This document shows positions 23,112 through 35,212 of a stretch of 64,000 nucleotides of DNA, piece after piece. The notes beneath the pieces are model-generated. The model was not told the origin of the DNA, searched no databases, and saw nothing but the letters and a program-made list of their open reading frames with translations. Each line of letters starts with the position of its first letter. The stretch's first letter is position 1. This stretch comes from Rhynchopus sp. YZ270_cl-10. Taxonomy: Eukaryota > Euglenozoa > Diplonemea > Diplonemida > Diplonemidae. Made by a program: the position numbers and the translations under genes. The stretch is taken from contig OZ037900.1 of the NCBI GenBank assembly GCA_964035575.1, positions 434,001 to 498,000 of the forward strand, read 5' to 3'.

Positions 23112-25202
23112 TCACTCCTTCTTGGTCATTGCTGCAGTGAAGAACACAAAGGGGTACGGGTTCTTGGTGGTCTCAGGGTCTGACACAGAGGACTCATCGA
23201 TCTGCACCTTCCAGTTCGGGAAGAACCCTGCAATGTCTGTGTTGGAGGTGTGGAAGGGGGGCCCTTCTGTGCGGACAGCAAGCTGGCGTTCGATACCCTC
23301 GAAGAAGTAGTGGGCCCCCGGGGCTGTCCAGCTGTCCATGACCGCTGCGTAGTCGGCACGCAGAGAGGGGTTGATCGCAACGAAGGAGGCTCTGTCGTAG
23401 ACGAAGGTGCATGAGGTAAGTGCAGCCGCTTCGCTGGCAAGGTGCTCTGGGCTGCCGGGGACGAACTTGAAGAAGTCGCAGTCCACAACATGCACACGCT
23501 TCTGGACGTCTTCGGGTGCAGATGCCACCCTCTTGCGGAGTTGTTCGACCGCAAGCTTCGCACCTTCCAACGCAATGACATTCATACCAGCGGCTGCGAG
23601 GTACAGCACCACAGCGCTGTCACCACACAGCGGCACAAACGCAGTGCCTCCTGCAACAACAGGGTCTGTCCCGACAGCCTTGGCCACGCTGGCCACATTC
23701 GCTGCAAATGGTGCAACAGGGCCACTCTCGGGTCCCTGCCAGCCAGTCTCACCCTCCTCCCAGTGCTGGTTCCAACGGTCAAGGGTGTACGGAACAGGGG
23801 CAGGTGTGTCCTTCTTGGTCATTGCTGCAGTGAAGAACACAAAGGGGTACGGGTTCTTGGTGGTCTCAGGGTCTGACACAGAGGACTCATCGATCTGCAC
23901 CTTCCAGTTCGGGAAGAACCCTGCAATGTCTGTGTTGGGGGTGTGGAAGGGAGGCCCTTCTGTGCGGACAGCAAGCTGGCGTTCAACACCCTCGAAGAAG
24001 TAGTGCGCCCCCGGGGCTGTCCAGCTGTCCATGACCGCTGCGTAGTCGGCACGCAGAGAAGGGTTGATCGCAACGAAGGAGGCTCTGTCGTAGACGAAGG
24101 TGCATGAGGTAAGTGCAGCCGCTTCGCTGGCAAGGTGCTCTGGGCTGCCGGGGACAAACTTGAAGAAGTCGCAGTCCACAACATGCACACGCTTCTGGAC
24201 GTCTTCGGGTGCAGATGCCACCCTCTTGCGGAGTTGTTCGACTGCAAGCTTCGCGCCTTCCAACGCAATGACATTCATACCAGCGGCTGCGAGGTACAGC
24301 ACCACAGCGCTGTCACCACACAGCGGCACAAACGCAGTGCCTCCTGCAACAACAGGGTCGGTCCCGACAGCCTTGGCCACGCTGGCCACATTCGCTGCAA
24401 ATGGTGCAACAGGACCACTCTCCATTTGCTGCCAGCGAGTGTCACCCTTCTCCCAGAGCTGGTTCCAACGGTCAAGGGTGTACGGAACGGGGGCAGGTTT
24501 GTCCTTCTTGGTCATTGCTGCAGTGAAGAACACAAAGGGGTACGGGTTCTTGGTGGTCTCAGGGTCTGACACAGAGGACTCATCGATCTGCACCTTCCAG
24601 TTCGGGAAGAACCCTGCAATGTCAGTGTTGGAGGTGTGGAAGGGGGGCCCTTCTGTGCGGACAGCAAGCTGGCGTTCGATACCCTCGAAGAAGTAGTGCG
24701 CCCCCGGTGCCGTCCAGCTGTCCATGACCGCTGCGTAGTCGGCACGCAGAGAAGGGTTGATCGCAACGAAGGAGGCTCTGTCGTAGACGAAGGTGCATGA
24801 GGTAAGTGCAGCCGCTTCGCTGGCAAGGTGCTCTGGGCTGCCGGGGACAAACTTGAAGAAGTCGCAGTCCACAACATGCACACGCTTCTGGACGTCTTCG
24901 GGTGCAGATGCCACCCTCTTGCGGAGTTGTTCGACTGCAAGCTTCGCGCCTTCCAACGCAATGACATTCATACCAGCGGCTGCGAGGTACAGCACCACAG
25001 CGCTGTCACCACACAGCGGCACAAACGCAGTGCCTCCTGCAACAACAGGGTCGGTCCCGACAGCCTTGGCCACGCTGGCCACATTCGCTGCAAATGGTGC
25101 AACAGGGCCACTCTCGGGTCCCTGCCAGCCAGTCTCACCCTCCTCCCAGTGCTGGTTCCAACGGTCAAGGGTGTACGGAACAGGGGCAGGTGTGTCGGAC
25201 AT
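23112..25202 (-). CDS. Triple thiopurine S-methyltransferase-like protein (three fused domains)
   Basis: 696 aa in one exon, three repeats of 231 aa (period 693 bp). Each has the TPMT-family signature: the Trp-rich N-terminus PYTLDRWNQHWEEGETGWQG, the SAM-binding stretch GGTAFVPLCGDSAVVLYLAA and GMNVIALEGA, and the motif FVYDRASFVAINPSLRADYA. TPMT-family enzymes use S-adenosylmethionine to methylate thiols or other soft nucleophiles (thiopurines, thiocyanate, selenium or arsenic species) in the cytosol. A single domain is the usual form. Repeats 1 and 3 are nearly identical. Repeat 2 differs mainly near its start (LWEKGDTRWQQMES for HWEEGETGWQGPES). The near identity extends to synonymous sites, indicating recent in-frame duplication or conversion. 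The true substrate cannot be read from sequence. Confidence 0.85.
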   Translation of the reverse strand: MSDTPAPVPYTLDRWNQHWEEGETGWQGPESGPVAPFAANVASVAKAVGTDPVVAGGTAFVPLCGDSAVVLYLAAAGMNVIALEGAKLAVEQLRKRVASAPEDVQKRVHVVDCDFFKFVPGSPEHLASEAAALTSCTFVYDRASFVAINPSLRADYAAVMDSWTAPGAHYFFEGIERQLAVRTEGPPFHTSNTDIAGFFPNWKVQIDESSVSDPETTKNPYPFVFFTAAMTKKDKPAPVPYTLDRWNQLWEKGDTRWQQMESGPVAPFAANVASVAKAVGTDPVVAGGTAFVPLCGDSAVVLYLAAAGMNVIALEGAKLAVEQLRKRVASAPEDVQKRVHVVDCDFFKFVPGSPEHLASEAAALTSCTFVYDRASFVAINPSLRADYAAVMDSWTAPGAHYFFEGVERQLAVRTEGPPFHTPNTDIAGFFPNWKVQIDESSVSDPETTKNPYPFVFFTAAMTKKDTPAPVPYTLDRWNQHWEEGETGWQGPESGPVAPFAANVASVAKAVGTDPVVAGGTAFVPLCGDSAVVLYLAAAGMNVIALEGAKLAVEQLRKRVASAPEDVQKRVHVVDCDFFKFVPGSPEHLASEAAALTSCTFVYDRASFVAINPSLRADYAAVMDSWTAPGAHYFFEGIERQLAVRTEGPPFHTSNTDIAGFFPNWKVQIDESSVSDPETTKNPYPFVFFTAAMTKKE

Positions 25203-26127
25203 GGTGTTTGTGTGTTTTTTTTCTTTTGAAAAATATTCTGGGAGTGAAGGGGGTTGAATGATTGTAAAAAGAAATAGTAACTCTGATAAGTAAAAGGGAA
25301 AAAAAAGGTTTTTTCGTTGATTGCACAGTTACCGGTGATTGGCCGACCGTATCTGAGGAACTATTTCTCCTTTAAGCTACGCTTTAGGTATAAAAACAAT
25401 AATTTGATGTCTCATCTCTGCAACCAACGCTGTCTCAGAAATGAGACGTTCGGGAGCAACGCCGGAAGAAGAGGAAGAGCGCGGCTGCGACAACGTCTGA
25501 AGAGCGTCCGGAAGGGGTCGGGTAGGGTGCGGGCAAGGGAAAGACAGACCTCAGCAAACAGACTCTGAAGTTTTTTGTCAAAGAAGACTTAGCGCAATCG
25601 TCACCATTTGTTGTAAAAATGAATAAAATCGCTTTTTTTCTAACAAAATGTTTTGAACCAAAAAAAAAAAAAAAAGAAAAAAAAAGGCTAAATTGGAAAG
25701 CTTGTTGAGAATGAACTGTGCCTCTCATATAGAAACGCACAAAAAAAGAGAAAAATAAATGTTTATAAGATGAACCTAAGCCTCTTTTGTGCTTAGTCAC
25801 CTAAAAAAAAAAGAGCTGGGATGACAACCTAAATTCCACTATATAGTGGCAGGGGAGTGCGGGGTGGTTTTTTTCACTAGGCTGAGAGAGGGCGGTGGGG
25901 GTGTAGGAAGACACACCCCCCATTTCCAGTTTGTTCGTGGTGGTGGGGGGAGCCTTTCAGTTCTTTGAGAAAGAGGGCAAGAGAGAGGGGTGGTAACTAT
26001 ATTGAGGGGAGGTGCGAACGCTGCGTGGGGAGTGAGGGAACCATAAGCATAGTACAGTAGGAAGCAAAAAAAAAAAAAAAAAATGACAACAGCAATGACA
26101 AATTCTGACAACCCTAGGGTTCATAAG
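25203..26127. other. Intergenic; dispersed repeats only
   Basis: 25317-25400 is the GATTGG-CCGACCGTAT repeat; 25761-25803 is a CTAAGC hairpin repeat. 25430-25570 is GC-rich and Arg-rich in frame but has no start context or homology I can see. Confidence 0.5.
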
Positions 26128-26257
26128 TACCGTCTTCGTAAAAATGTTCAACCGTAAAAAAGGACGAACTTCCAGAAAAATCCTGAAAAATCCTGAACAG
26201 GACGAACTTTATTACGGTCGAACATTAGTACAGTCGAACATTTTTACGAAGACGGTA
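26128..26257. mobile_element. MITE with TACCGTCTTCGTAAAAA ends (second copy)
   Basis: The ends are TACCGTCTTCGTAAAAATGT and its exact complement. The GGACGAACTT motif recurs, and an ACAGTCGAACATT duplication lies near the right end. Same family as 20693-20795. Confidence 0.8.
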
Positions 26258-26752
26258 ACCCCAAAAAAAAAATTGACTTGTCACAAGGCATCTCGCGTGC
26301 AGTGAGGTTGTAAATGATATCTCATTTTTGGGTCGTCATTTTGCTAACATACGATGCTTCAAGCCAGCTTTTCAGTATGATAGTCATTGCACTGACCTGA
26401 AGGTTGGCTGTGGATGCATATCGTTAAATGCGATAATCAGATTTTGTATTTGAAACATTTTCCCAACCTGCATGGGTTCAGAGGCTTTTTGCGTCACACC
26501 TTGTAGTTAAAGTGAAAACACTGGGTTAAACTATGCTTGTAGGTACAAAGAGAGGGAAGGAAGGAGACATTGACAGTGCATAAACCTCCCTCACCGCACA
26601 CCTGACGCAGGGGCACTGATTTTCTGTAGGGTATCGAACCCCCAGAGAGCACTTCATTGACATGCACACGGTTACCACGAGGGGAGGGTGCATTGCTAAC
26701 ACAGAAGGGTGGAGATAAGGTCTCGGGCCTTCGTAATGCTTAGTGAATGGAT
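26258..26752. other. Intergenic, no gene seen
   Basis: No credible ORF. 26630-26660 contains GGGTATCGAACCCCCAGAG, one of several short segments that look like a tRNA T-arm (others near 30335, 31285 and 61640). Confidence 0.5.
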
Positions 26753-26858
26753 TACAGTAGGATAAGTAATATTGGCGACCAAAAAAAGTCGCCAATTGCA
26801 AAGAAAACCCCCAAAATCCGCCAATTTTTTTGGTCGCCAAGTTTCTTGTCCTACTGTA
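26753..26858. mobile_element. Tc1/mariner-like MITE
   Basis: TACAGTAGGATAAGTAATAT at the left and TACAGTAGGACAAGAAACTT on the complement of the right end, then GGCGACCAAAAAA mirrored by TTTTTTGGTCGCC. TA flanks and CAGT-type ends fit the Tc1/mariner pattern. Only 106 bp, no gene. Confidence 0.75.
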
Positions 26859-27285
26859 AGATAAAAGAGTTATTTCATAATTCTTTTCGAACGAAAAGAA
26901 GGCAAAAAAGGGCGCGGAAAATAAAAGATAAAAGAATGGTTGAGAGATGCCTGCCCTCTCACTTCACCTAATTTTTGCATGCAAAGGTGGTGTTAAAAGC
27001 GGTTTTAACCATATCAAACACCACCAAAAATTTCAGGAAAAAATCAGGTGGCCACTGTGCATACAAAATCTTACATAAAATTCTTTTGAAAGATGGGAGC
27101 ATCTTTTCAGCACTTTCTCGTTGGAAAAAAAAAACAATTTCGTATACTTTCAATTCAAAGAAGAGAAAGTATGTTCAACGCAACGTTCAAAGAACGATGC
27201 AATCCAAAAAGAAGAAGAAAAATCAATAAAAGTCAAAGAAACATCCCCATCAACTGAGAACAGCAAATATTTTCAGACCCTTTGG
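26859..27285. other. Intergenic, no gene seen
   Basis: A-rich stretches; no repeat or gene recognised. Confidence 0.45.
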
Positions 27286-28065
27286 AAAAAGATCGGGTGT
27301 TTGTGCGCTCAAAGCCGGAAAACAAAAAAGGTGAAAAAAAAAAAAATGTGTTAAACTGAAGTACGGTTGTTGTGGTTAATTGAGTACTCAAAAGAAAACA
27401 AGCGAGCTTCTGTCTTTTTTCAATCCGTTTTGTTTTGCCCTGCAGCGCTGCCTCCAATCTTTTTTAGAATTGACAACAAGTTGTTTTAGCAAAAAAAACA
27501 AGTAATTGCTATCGGAAAAAAAACCGGGTGTGCTGTGGAACTCCACTCTGAAAAAAATATAATCTACAACACGCCCAGCATTCTGCTCTTCTGCAGGTAT
27601 GCTAAAACGCTCTTCGTACGCTGCTGAACCCACTGGGATGCCTGCATCTGAAACTTTTAAACAGTGCGGCTGTCCTCTTCGTCCAGCACCATCTGCTCGA
27701 TCGCGTTATTGGACGTAGTCTCGGCAGGCTCGATAACCATTCGCTCGGGCGGCCTCGGCATGTTCCAGCTCGTAGTCGTCCACAGGCTCCCACGCATCGT
27801 CGTCGTCATCAGAGCAGTGCGGAAGGAACACATAATGCACAGACGACAACACGTCGTCGATCGCACCAGGCATCGTCACATCAGCACCTCCAGAAAATCG
27901 CCAGGATGCTATGGTGGTTTCGAAAATCGCGCGGAGTTATCCACAGCACACCCCATTTTTTTTCTTAGCAATTAGTTGTTCTTGTTATTATTGTTTTCCC
28001 CACCCTTCCTTCAACCCAATCAGTTCGTATTGTTTTCGCGAAAACATGAAATTACACATTTCAAG
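27286..28065 (-). repeat. Inverted copy of the acidic-tail repeat plus a second segment
   Basis: 27500-28065 is the reverse counterpart of 13620-14150 and 39215-39760, with the frame EPAETTSNNAIEQMVLDEED. 27286-27495 is shared with 33296-33520 (same strand; for example GTACGGTTGTTGTGGTTAAT and TGCCCTGCAGCGCTGCCTCC). It looks like two pieces of one old element. Confidence 0.65.
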
Positions 28066-28073
28066 AGAACAAA

Positions 28074-29590
28074 AAATTAAAAAGGGTTCGCCCCCTCAAT
28101 GGGACGCCGGAAACCATAATTCCTCAGTGTCAGCCGCATCATTTCAATGAAACCAAAAAGTGGCTTATTTGCATTTTTGGGCTCCGCCCGTGCAGCGGTG
28201 GGGTCATTTCGGAAAATTGGACAATTTTTTGACCACTTAAATTTTGAGAAATATGAGCCCGGTTCCTTATACGTGGGGCCCATTTTTGGCCAAAATTTTT
28301 CTCAAAATCGACGAAATTAAAATTAGACCCCTTACCCCCCCCCCCAGAATCATTTCAATACACTACCTGTATTGGTTGCTGACGCGTGTATACAGGAAGG
28401 TTGGGAAAATTAAAAAGGGTTCGCCCCCTCAATGGGACGCCGGAAACCATAATTCCTCAGTGTCAGCCGCATCATTTCAATGAAACCAAAAAGTGGCTTA
28501 TTTGCATTTTTGGGCTCCGCCCGTGCAGCGGTGGGGTCATTTCGGAAAATTGGACAATTTTTTGACCACTTAAATTTTGAGAAATATGAGCCCGGTTCCT
28601 TATACGTGGGGCCCATTTTTGGCCAAAATTTTTCTCAAAATCGACGAAATTAAAATTAGACCCCTTACCCCCCCCCCAGAATCATTTCAATACACTACCT
28701 GTATTGGTTGCTGACGCGTGTATACAGGAAGGTTGGGAAAAAGTGGCTTATTTGCATTTTTGGGCTCCGCCCGTGCAGCGGTGGGGTCATTTCGGAAAAT
28801 TGGACAATTTTTTGACCACTTAAATTTTGAGAAATATGAGCCCGGTTCCTTATACGTGGGGCCCATTTTTGGCCAAAATTTTTCTCAAAATCGACGAAAT
28901 TAAAATTAGACCCCTTACCCCCCCCCCCCCCCCCCCCCCCCCCCAGAATCATTTCAATACACTACCTGTATTGGTTGCTGACGCGTGTATACAGGAAGGT
29001 TGGGAAAATTAAAAAGGGTTCGCCCCCTCAATGGGACGCCGGAAACCATAATTCCTCAGTGTCAGCCGCATCATTTCAATGAAACCAAAAAGTGGCTTAT
29101 TTGCATTTTTGGGCTCCGCCCGTGCAGCGGTGGGGTCATTTCGGAAAATTGGACAATTTTTTGACCACTTAAATTTTGAGAAATATGAGCCCGGTTCCTT
29201 ATACGTGGGGCCCATTTTTGGCCAAAATTTTTCTCAAAATCGACGAAATTAAAATTAGACCCCTTACCCCCCCCCCCCAGAATCATTTCAATACACTACC
29301 TGTATTGGTTGCTGACGCGTGTATACAGGAAGGTTGGGAAAAGTGGCTTATTTGCATTTTTGGGCTCCGCCCGTGCAGCGGTGGGGTCATTTCGGAAAAT
29401 TGGACAATTTTTTGACCACTTAAATTTTGAGAAATATGAGCCCGGTTCCTTATACGTGGGGCCCATTTTTGGCCAAAATTTTTCTCAAAATCGACGAAAT
29501 TAAAATTAGACCCCTTACCCCCCCCCCAGAATCATTTCAATACACTACCTGTATTGGTTGCTGACGCGTGTATACAGGAAGGTTGGGAAA
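28074..29590. repeat. Five tandem units of 333 bp or about 265 bp
   Basis: Order: full (28074), full (28407), short (28740), full (29006), short (about 29340). The short units lack a segment of about 70 bp that contains TTCGCCCCCTCAATGGGACG. Each unit carries a C-run of 8-25 bases that differs in length between units. The part TTGGACAATTTTTTGACCAC to CCCGGTTCC is the complement of blocks at 13480-13560, 38850-38930 and 39100-39190, so the unit comes from the same repeat as the transposon region. The repeated small ORFs are not genes. Confidence 0.9.
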
Positions 29591-30447
29591 AAAATAGTCA
29601 CTTCGTTGAAAGCAAGTGAACAAAGAGGTTTCAAACCGCTTTCGTGCACAATGAAAAAGTGATGGGCGAATATCACCGGGTAAACAAGAAGCAAAAAAAA
29701 ATCTGAAGACTGGGTGATTATGAATAGGGGGTAAAGTCACGATTCTCCCCCTTTTTTCCTCTGACAACCAACACGCGTTTTTTATTTATTTTTTTACAAC
29801 TAACGAAGAGAGTAATCCCCAACTGCTGATCTCTTTTTAAGACAATTTGAGTTGTTGTCCGAGACTCAATAGTTTGGCTTGCTCTTTTATTTAGTTTCTA
29901 ATCGCATTGGTCAGGAAAAAAATAGGGGGCATAATATCTATACAAAATACAATAAAAACCAAACACAGATGTCGCCCTTTGCAGGCTTTAGAAGCTGAGA
30001 ACGGCACACGTATTTACTTCTTTTTTTTGATTAAATTGGTAATGTTTTCCTACCTTTTTTTTGTGCAAAGCCCTTCAATATGAACTTTTTTTTCTTCTTT
30101 TCTTGATAAAATTGTTGGAGTAGTGTAGTTGCCACAGTTGATGCAATCTCCACTTTCTTTTTTTTGCATTACGTTATCGTTTTTAGACCCATTTTCACTC
30201 AAGTCATGGGTAACGATGACGCCCTGAAGGGGTAACTGTGACTATGTACCAATACATTTTTGTTACAAAAAAGGGTGAAGTTGTTGGATGTGTGCAAAAC
30301 TGCTCTAGGACAGGCACCCACCCACCACTCCGTGGGATATCGAATCCCCCCTCAAGAGGAAATGCTTATAAGATGAAAATGAACAGGTTTCCCCGAAGAA
30401 AAGGCACCATACCAGAATGAAAGAGAGAAAGCTTTATTATTTCATGT
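29591..30447. other. Intergenic with dispersed repeats
   Basis: 30105-30166 is a copy of the TTGTTGGAGTAGTG repeat. 30320-30350 has GGGATATCGAATCCCCC. No gene seen. Confidence 0.5.
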
Positions 30448-30548
30448 ACCGCATTCGTAAAATTATCGTAAAAATGTTCGACCTTTGCAGATTTTTTCTG
30501 GAAGTTTCGACCCTTTTTTACGATAATTTTTTTTTGTACGAATACGGC
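30448..30548. mobile_element. MITE, CGTATTCGTA group
   Basis: Ends TACCGCATTCGTAAAATTAT and TACGAATACGG. Followed by the palindrome CTTCTATTCAATAGAATAGAAG and GGGTGCACTAAATGCACCC (itself palindromic); the same neighbours occur beside the copies at 31999 and 59905. Confidence 0.7.
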
Positions 30549-31998
30549 CTTCTATTCAATAGAATAGAAGGTGTGATAGGGTGCACTAAATGCACCCTAT
30601 TTTTCGAAAGGGAGAAAGCTGAAAGTGCAGACGCCTCACCGTATACCAACGTAGGGCATTAATGAAAGAGGGGTGCTGACTGCAGGATCTGTTCATAATA
30701 AAATCGGGTGGCTGGGTGGGTTTTTTGGAAAAAATGAAGATTGAAGATGGTATTTCGTGTACACTCTTTTCTGAAAGAAAAGAAGGCATAAAAGATGAAA
30801 GAAAAGAAAAGTGCTTCTCGCGACGCACGTCTTTAAAAAAAAATGTATCTCAAGAAACACACGGTTTTTCTCGATCCAAATGTTCCACATTTCATGCAGC
30901 TTTCCAATGAGGGAAGTGTGCAAAGAAGAATCAATTTTGCAAGAGTGTTGTCCAAGCCTCGCTATGCTTAGCCACCCTAAAGAAAGAGACTGGAGACGAT
31001 AAAGCATTTCTCGCCTTGGTGTGTTCAGAGGAAATAAAAAAGAAGTTGAAAGTGTAAAACGCCTCACCGTTTCATCTGCGGACGCAGGCACTAAAAAAAG
31101 GTAAAAAAAAAGAAGAAGAAACGGTTTTAAGATGACCCTAAGCCTCTCGGGTTCAGTAGTTTGGTCACCAAAAAAAAAGTAGACCCCATAGCATAGTGGA
31201 GTTCATCCTCAGGTGCCGCACAAAAAAAGTAAAATTTGATAGTGCAAAACGCCTCTGGGAACAGCAGTGATACACTGCGTGGGGTTATTTCGAACCCCAC
31301 CCCTCGGAGTGGTGCACCTGAAGGAGCTGCTGACAAGGAAAAACTGTAAGCAGGGCGACAACCTGTAATCAAAATACACTACGGTACGTGTCTGTAAGGG
31401 CTTTATTTGGAGAGGAAACTGTCGCGTTTTTTTTTGTTTTTTTGTTTTTTTGATAAATTGTTGGAGTAGTGTAGTTGCCTCGGTTGTGTTGCCACAGTTG
31501 TGCAATCTCCACTGTCCAAGAAAAATTTATTTTGTAAAAGAAAGAGAGGGCTTGAAGAATGCCTTGCGAGCATCATCTTTCAACAAAGAACTTTGGTTTG
31601 TGGCCGACAACCCAAAATAGCAGAAAATAGCACCCCCTTCAGCCACACCAAACTTATCAGAACGGGGCACATCCAAAGGGTACAAGCGTATAGTCAGACA
31701 TCCACAGTGATGCACACTTGCCACAACATACAACACCACAAAAATAACAAGAGAAGAGAGCGTGAAAGAAAGGTTCGTTGAAAACGTGCTCAAGCAAAGG
31801 GTGGGGGACGTGAGTGAAAATCCGTACCGTACCGTAAGAGAACGTAGGCGCTGTACACAAACCGCTCGACAACAAGCCACGCAACCTCTTGATACCCCAG
31901 CCTAAACGGCCTGCGATGAATTTGCACGATACCGTGAAATGCATAGTGGGTACCCTAAGAAACGTGGTCTTCAAATACAATAAGATTTATTATTTCAT
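30549..31998. other. Intergenic mosaic of short repeats
   Basis: Holds CTAAGC hairpin repeats (30951, 31126), the GCAAACGCCTCACCGTTCATC-like motif (30625, 31050, 31238), a TTCGAACCCC segment (31285) and a TTGTTGGAGTAGTG copy (31449-31517). No ORF shows coding character. Confidence 0.5.
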
Positions 31999-32097
31999 AC
32001 ACCGGATTCGTACAAATTAGCGACCACTAATGTTGGACCTTTTCAAAAAAATTCTGGAAGTTCAACCTGTTTTATGATAATTTGTTCGAATACGGTA
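31999..32097. mobile_element. MITE, CGTATTCGTA group (diverged)
   Basis: ACCGGATTCGTACAAATTAG at the left and TTGTTCGAATACGGTA at the right, with GACCTTTTCA/TGGAAGTTCAACC inside, in the same order as 59905-60015. Confidence 0.65.
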
Positions 32098-33083
32098 CAT
32101 TCGATTCTACTGAATAGAAGGTATAGGGTGCACTAAATGTACCCAAAATTTAAAAGAAAAAAACGAGAAAGGTTGGCAGGATGTAACCTTAAGCATCTAA
32201 CTGCAGAATACAAAGCTCTCATGTATTTATTTTTGTAAAAAGCGTTTTAAACCAAAAAAATGCATTTTAAAAAAACGCACCCGTGTTCTTGCTGTAAATG
32301 CAGAATAATACTAATAACACTGTTTCCGTCTCTCTTTATTCTGTAGGTTCTTTGAAAAAAAAAACATTTCTTTTTGATTTTTTGAAAACTTGGTTGTATG
32401 AGTGTACGAGAGGATTACTCTACTACTTTTGTTGAATTCTTGGGGACTCTGTATCATTGAAGACTTTGATAGGCTGATTGACGCTGAGCTTGGTAGGTGG
32501 TAATCCATGGGTGATCCATGGGTGGTCGGTTTAAATCGGTGGTAAAAAGTGAAAAATGGGGCATGCCAGTCCTGCGTCAATCAGCCTACTTGAGGATGTG
32601 ATTTTTTTTCCCTGAAAAAGACTCTTTTTTCCCCCACAAAAGTTTGGATGGAGCAATAAAAGGGAAGTTGAAAAGTGCAAACGCATCACCGTTCGTCGGC
32701 GGACGCAGGCAACTGGGAAAATAAAAGATGGAAAAGGATTAAACAAAAAGGAAAGAAAGACTGGGACAGTGTTTCCGCGCACACCCCACGCTTTTAACAT
32801 CGTTCTGAACACACACCTTTCCTCTCTGTCCTTGGAATGCTTTGCTATGCTGGACCTTTTTAGTACTGTTTGGAGAGCCAAATCAACAATTGGGGGCAAA
32901 TTCCTGAACGTTATGACCACCCTGATTTTGACCCGAATTTGGCGGTGTTGGACGTCTTATTTGGAAGTTGCTACCGGGCCAAAAGGGGTGACATGGTACA
33001 AAAAGGGGCGCAATACATTACGCAAAAAGACACACACCGTTTTCGTTACACTGTAGTTGTTAAATGCAGACACCTCATTTACT
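32098..33083. other. Intergenic, no gene supported
   Basis: 32465-32580 contains a weak inverted pair (GGCTGATTGACGC at 32470 and GCGTCAATCAGCC near 32574), possibly a small MITE. 32680-32715 has the GCATCACCGTTCGTCGGCGG motif shared with 31050 and 62390. No gene. Confidence 0.5.
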
Positions 33084-35205
33084 GGGGGGGAGCTAATACA
33101 AGTACCGGGTACTTGTATTGAGCGGGTAAAACTAATAGATCCGGGTTTTTCAAAAATAAAAAAGGTGATGGGGGTACTTGTATTAAAAACCTTTTCCCTG
33201 TACATTTTGTATGGGGGGAAAATTATTTTTTTGTATGGGCCAACGCCAGGGATTTTTCTAATTGTGGATTTGGATATGGATTTCAGGAAAATAAAAAAAT
33301 TCCCTGAAAAAAGATCGGGTCTTTTGTTTGTGCGCTCAAAGCCGGGAAAACAAAAAGGTGAAAAAATGTGTTACACTGAAGTACGGTTGTTGTGGTTAAT
33401 TGAGTACTCAAAGAAACAAGCAAGCTTCTGTTTTTTTCAATCCGTTTTGTTTGCCCTGCAGCGCTGCCTCCAATCTTTTTAGAATTGACAACAAGTTGTT
33501 TTATCAAAAAAAATCCCTGTTTTTCCCTACAGCAATTTCAGGTACATTCTACCCCACCCCACCCCCAGAGAGTTTCGCCTGTGGGATGCGATCGATCAAC
33601 GCGATCAAATAAGTGAAAAAAGTGAGGGGGGGAAAAATAAAAATCTCGGATTTTCGAGAAAAAAATTGGTCCTGCAGACAGTTGCTGTAGTTGTTGTGGG
33701 TGCAGATGTTCGCGTCAGTTGCAGTCAAACGTCCAGCATCGGAGACATTTGAGGTTGTGCACAAGAAGAAGGAGAAGACGTGTCAATCGCATTCAATTAT
33801 GAGGGTTGGAAGACGGAGGAGATCTCAAATGTTGCGTACCGTGGCTTCGCCAGAAGCTTTCGCTTTAGCAAAATATGGAATCAAAATTGATGGCAATAAT
33901 GTATTGAGGCGCCGATTTCCCGCGCGGGCATTTTCCTGATGCTAATTACCAACGACAGTGCCATTTTATGTCAACATTTTTTAGAAATGTTGCGTACCGT
34001 GGCTTCGCCAGGAACCTTTGGGTGCCTTGACTACCTTTTCTTACATAAATGTACTGAGGTTACTGATAAGGCTGACACCCACGATGGATCGTGATTCACT
34101 CTCCCCACCAGCCTTCTACGATTTTGTGCATCAGAGGGAAGAAGCCTCACCTCCCTGCACTGGCAGGGAGTCGCGCGCGCGACGCGCTCGCAGCGACCGC
34201 TTTTACGGGGGGAAAGCTCGGGACCCCAAATCACCCCGTTTTGGCCAAAAGGGGTGATTGGCAAGAGCCCTGTCAACATGTCGAAAAAGTTTTGTGGGGG
34301 GAAACAAAATTTTTTCCCGCAAAAAAGTCAAAAAACAGCCCAAAAACTGTATCAAAAAAACAGGGAATTTTTTGGATTTGGATTTCGGAATTTGGCCAAA
34401 AAGGGTCGGATTTAGAGATATCCTTGGCCAACGCCTTAGCAAAAATCCGAAAAATCGAGAAAAGAGAAAAGGTGTGAAGCAGGCTTCGCGCTAACTTTTG
34501 GAAAAAATCTGAAAAATCATGTTTCGGGCCCAAAAAAACGCACTTCAAATAGTTGCGACGGGTAACGTCTGGGGTGAAAAAACAGTGTTTTGTGGCATTT
34601 CTGAGCCAATCCCGCGCTGTGGTGGGGCATATTCGGGAAAATGGACAGAATTTTAGTGACTTAAATTTTCACAAAATATGAACCCAGACTCCTAAACACG
34701 GGGCATTTTCAGTCTGAAAACCCAATTTCAGATGAAATTGTGGTGTTTTTGACTGGGAACAGGTAGCGCCGCAGGTGCACGGTACCCAACTTTTTTCGTT
34801 TTTCCTTTTCTCTTTTATCTGCTTTCTTTTGATTGCGCGAGCTGCTTGCTCTCCACGGTGGGGTCACATGTGGGTACAAAAACACTCTAAAGTACCCTTA
34901 CTATGAAATATGAGATTCTCTGGTTTTGGTAAAGAAACCCCGGTTTGCAAAAAACGCACCACAAAAATATCCAAAAATCCCGGGCCAAGGGCCAACAATT
35001 AGCGCAAAGCCGAAATAGAAAAAAAAAATTCTCGATTTTTGTGGGTAAAAATTGCTGGGAAAATTTTTTTGGCACCACCTGCTAAGAAAAACGTACACAA
35101 AAGTGGGGGGTACTTGTATTAAAAATATAAATTAATTTAAATCGAAAAACCCGGGGGGCTTGTATTTGCAGGGGTACTTGTATTACCCGGGGGTACTTGT
35201 ATTAG

Positions 35206-35212
<7 letters not shown>
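33084..35212. mobile_element. TIR element with TACTTGTATT palindromes and G/C-run ends (element I)
   Basis: Left end GGGGGGGAGCTAATACAAGT, right end ACTTGTATTAGCCCCCCC. The left subterminal region contains the palindrome AATACAAGTACC/GGGTACTTGTATT. Single TACTTGTATTA motifs lie at 33174, 35109, 35176 and 35193. The right end runs straight into a 39-base C-run and then the next element. The interior holds a segment shared with 27286-27495, two copies of TTGCGTACCGTGGCTTCGCC (33833, 33989) and one 120-bp pyrimidine repeat (34757-34880). No intact gene. Confidence 0.65.

Noticed and set aside
29009-29215. Repeated 68-aa ORF (MGPTYKEPGSYF) seen three times
   Set aside because: Part of a tandem repeat unit with no coding bias.
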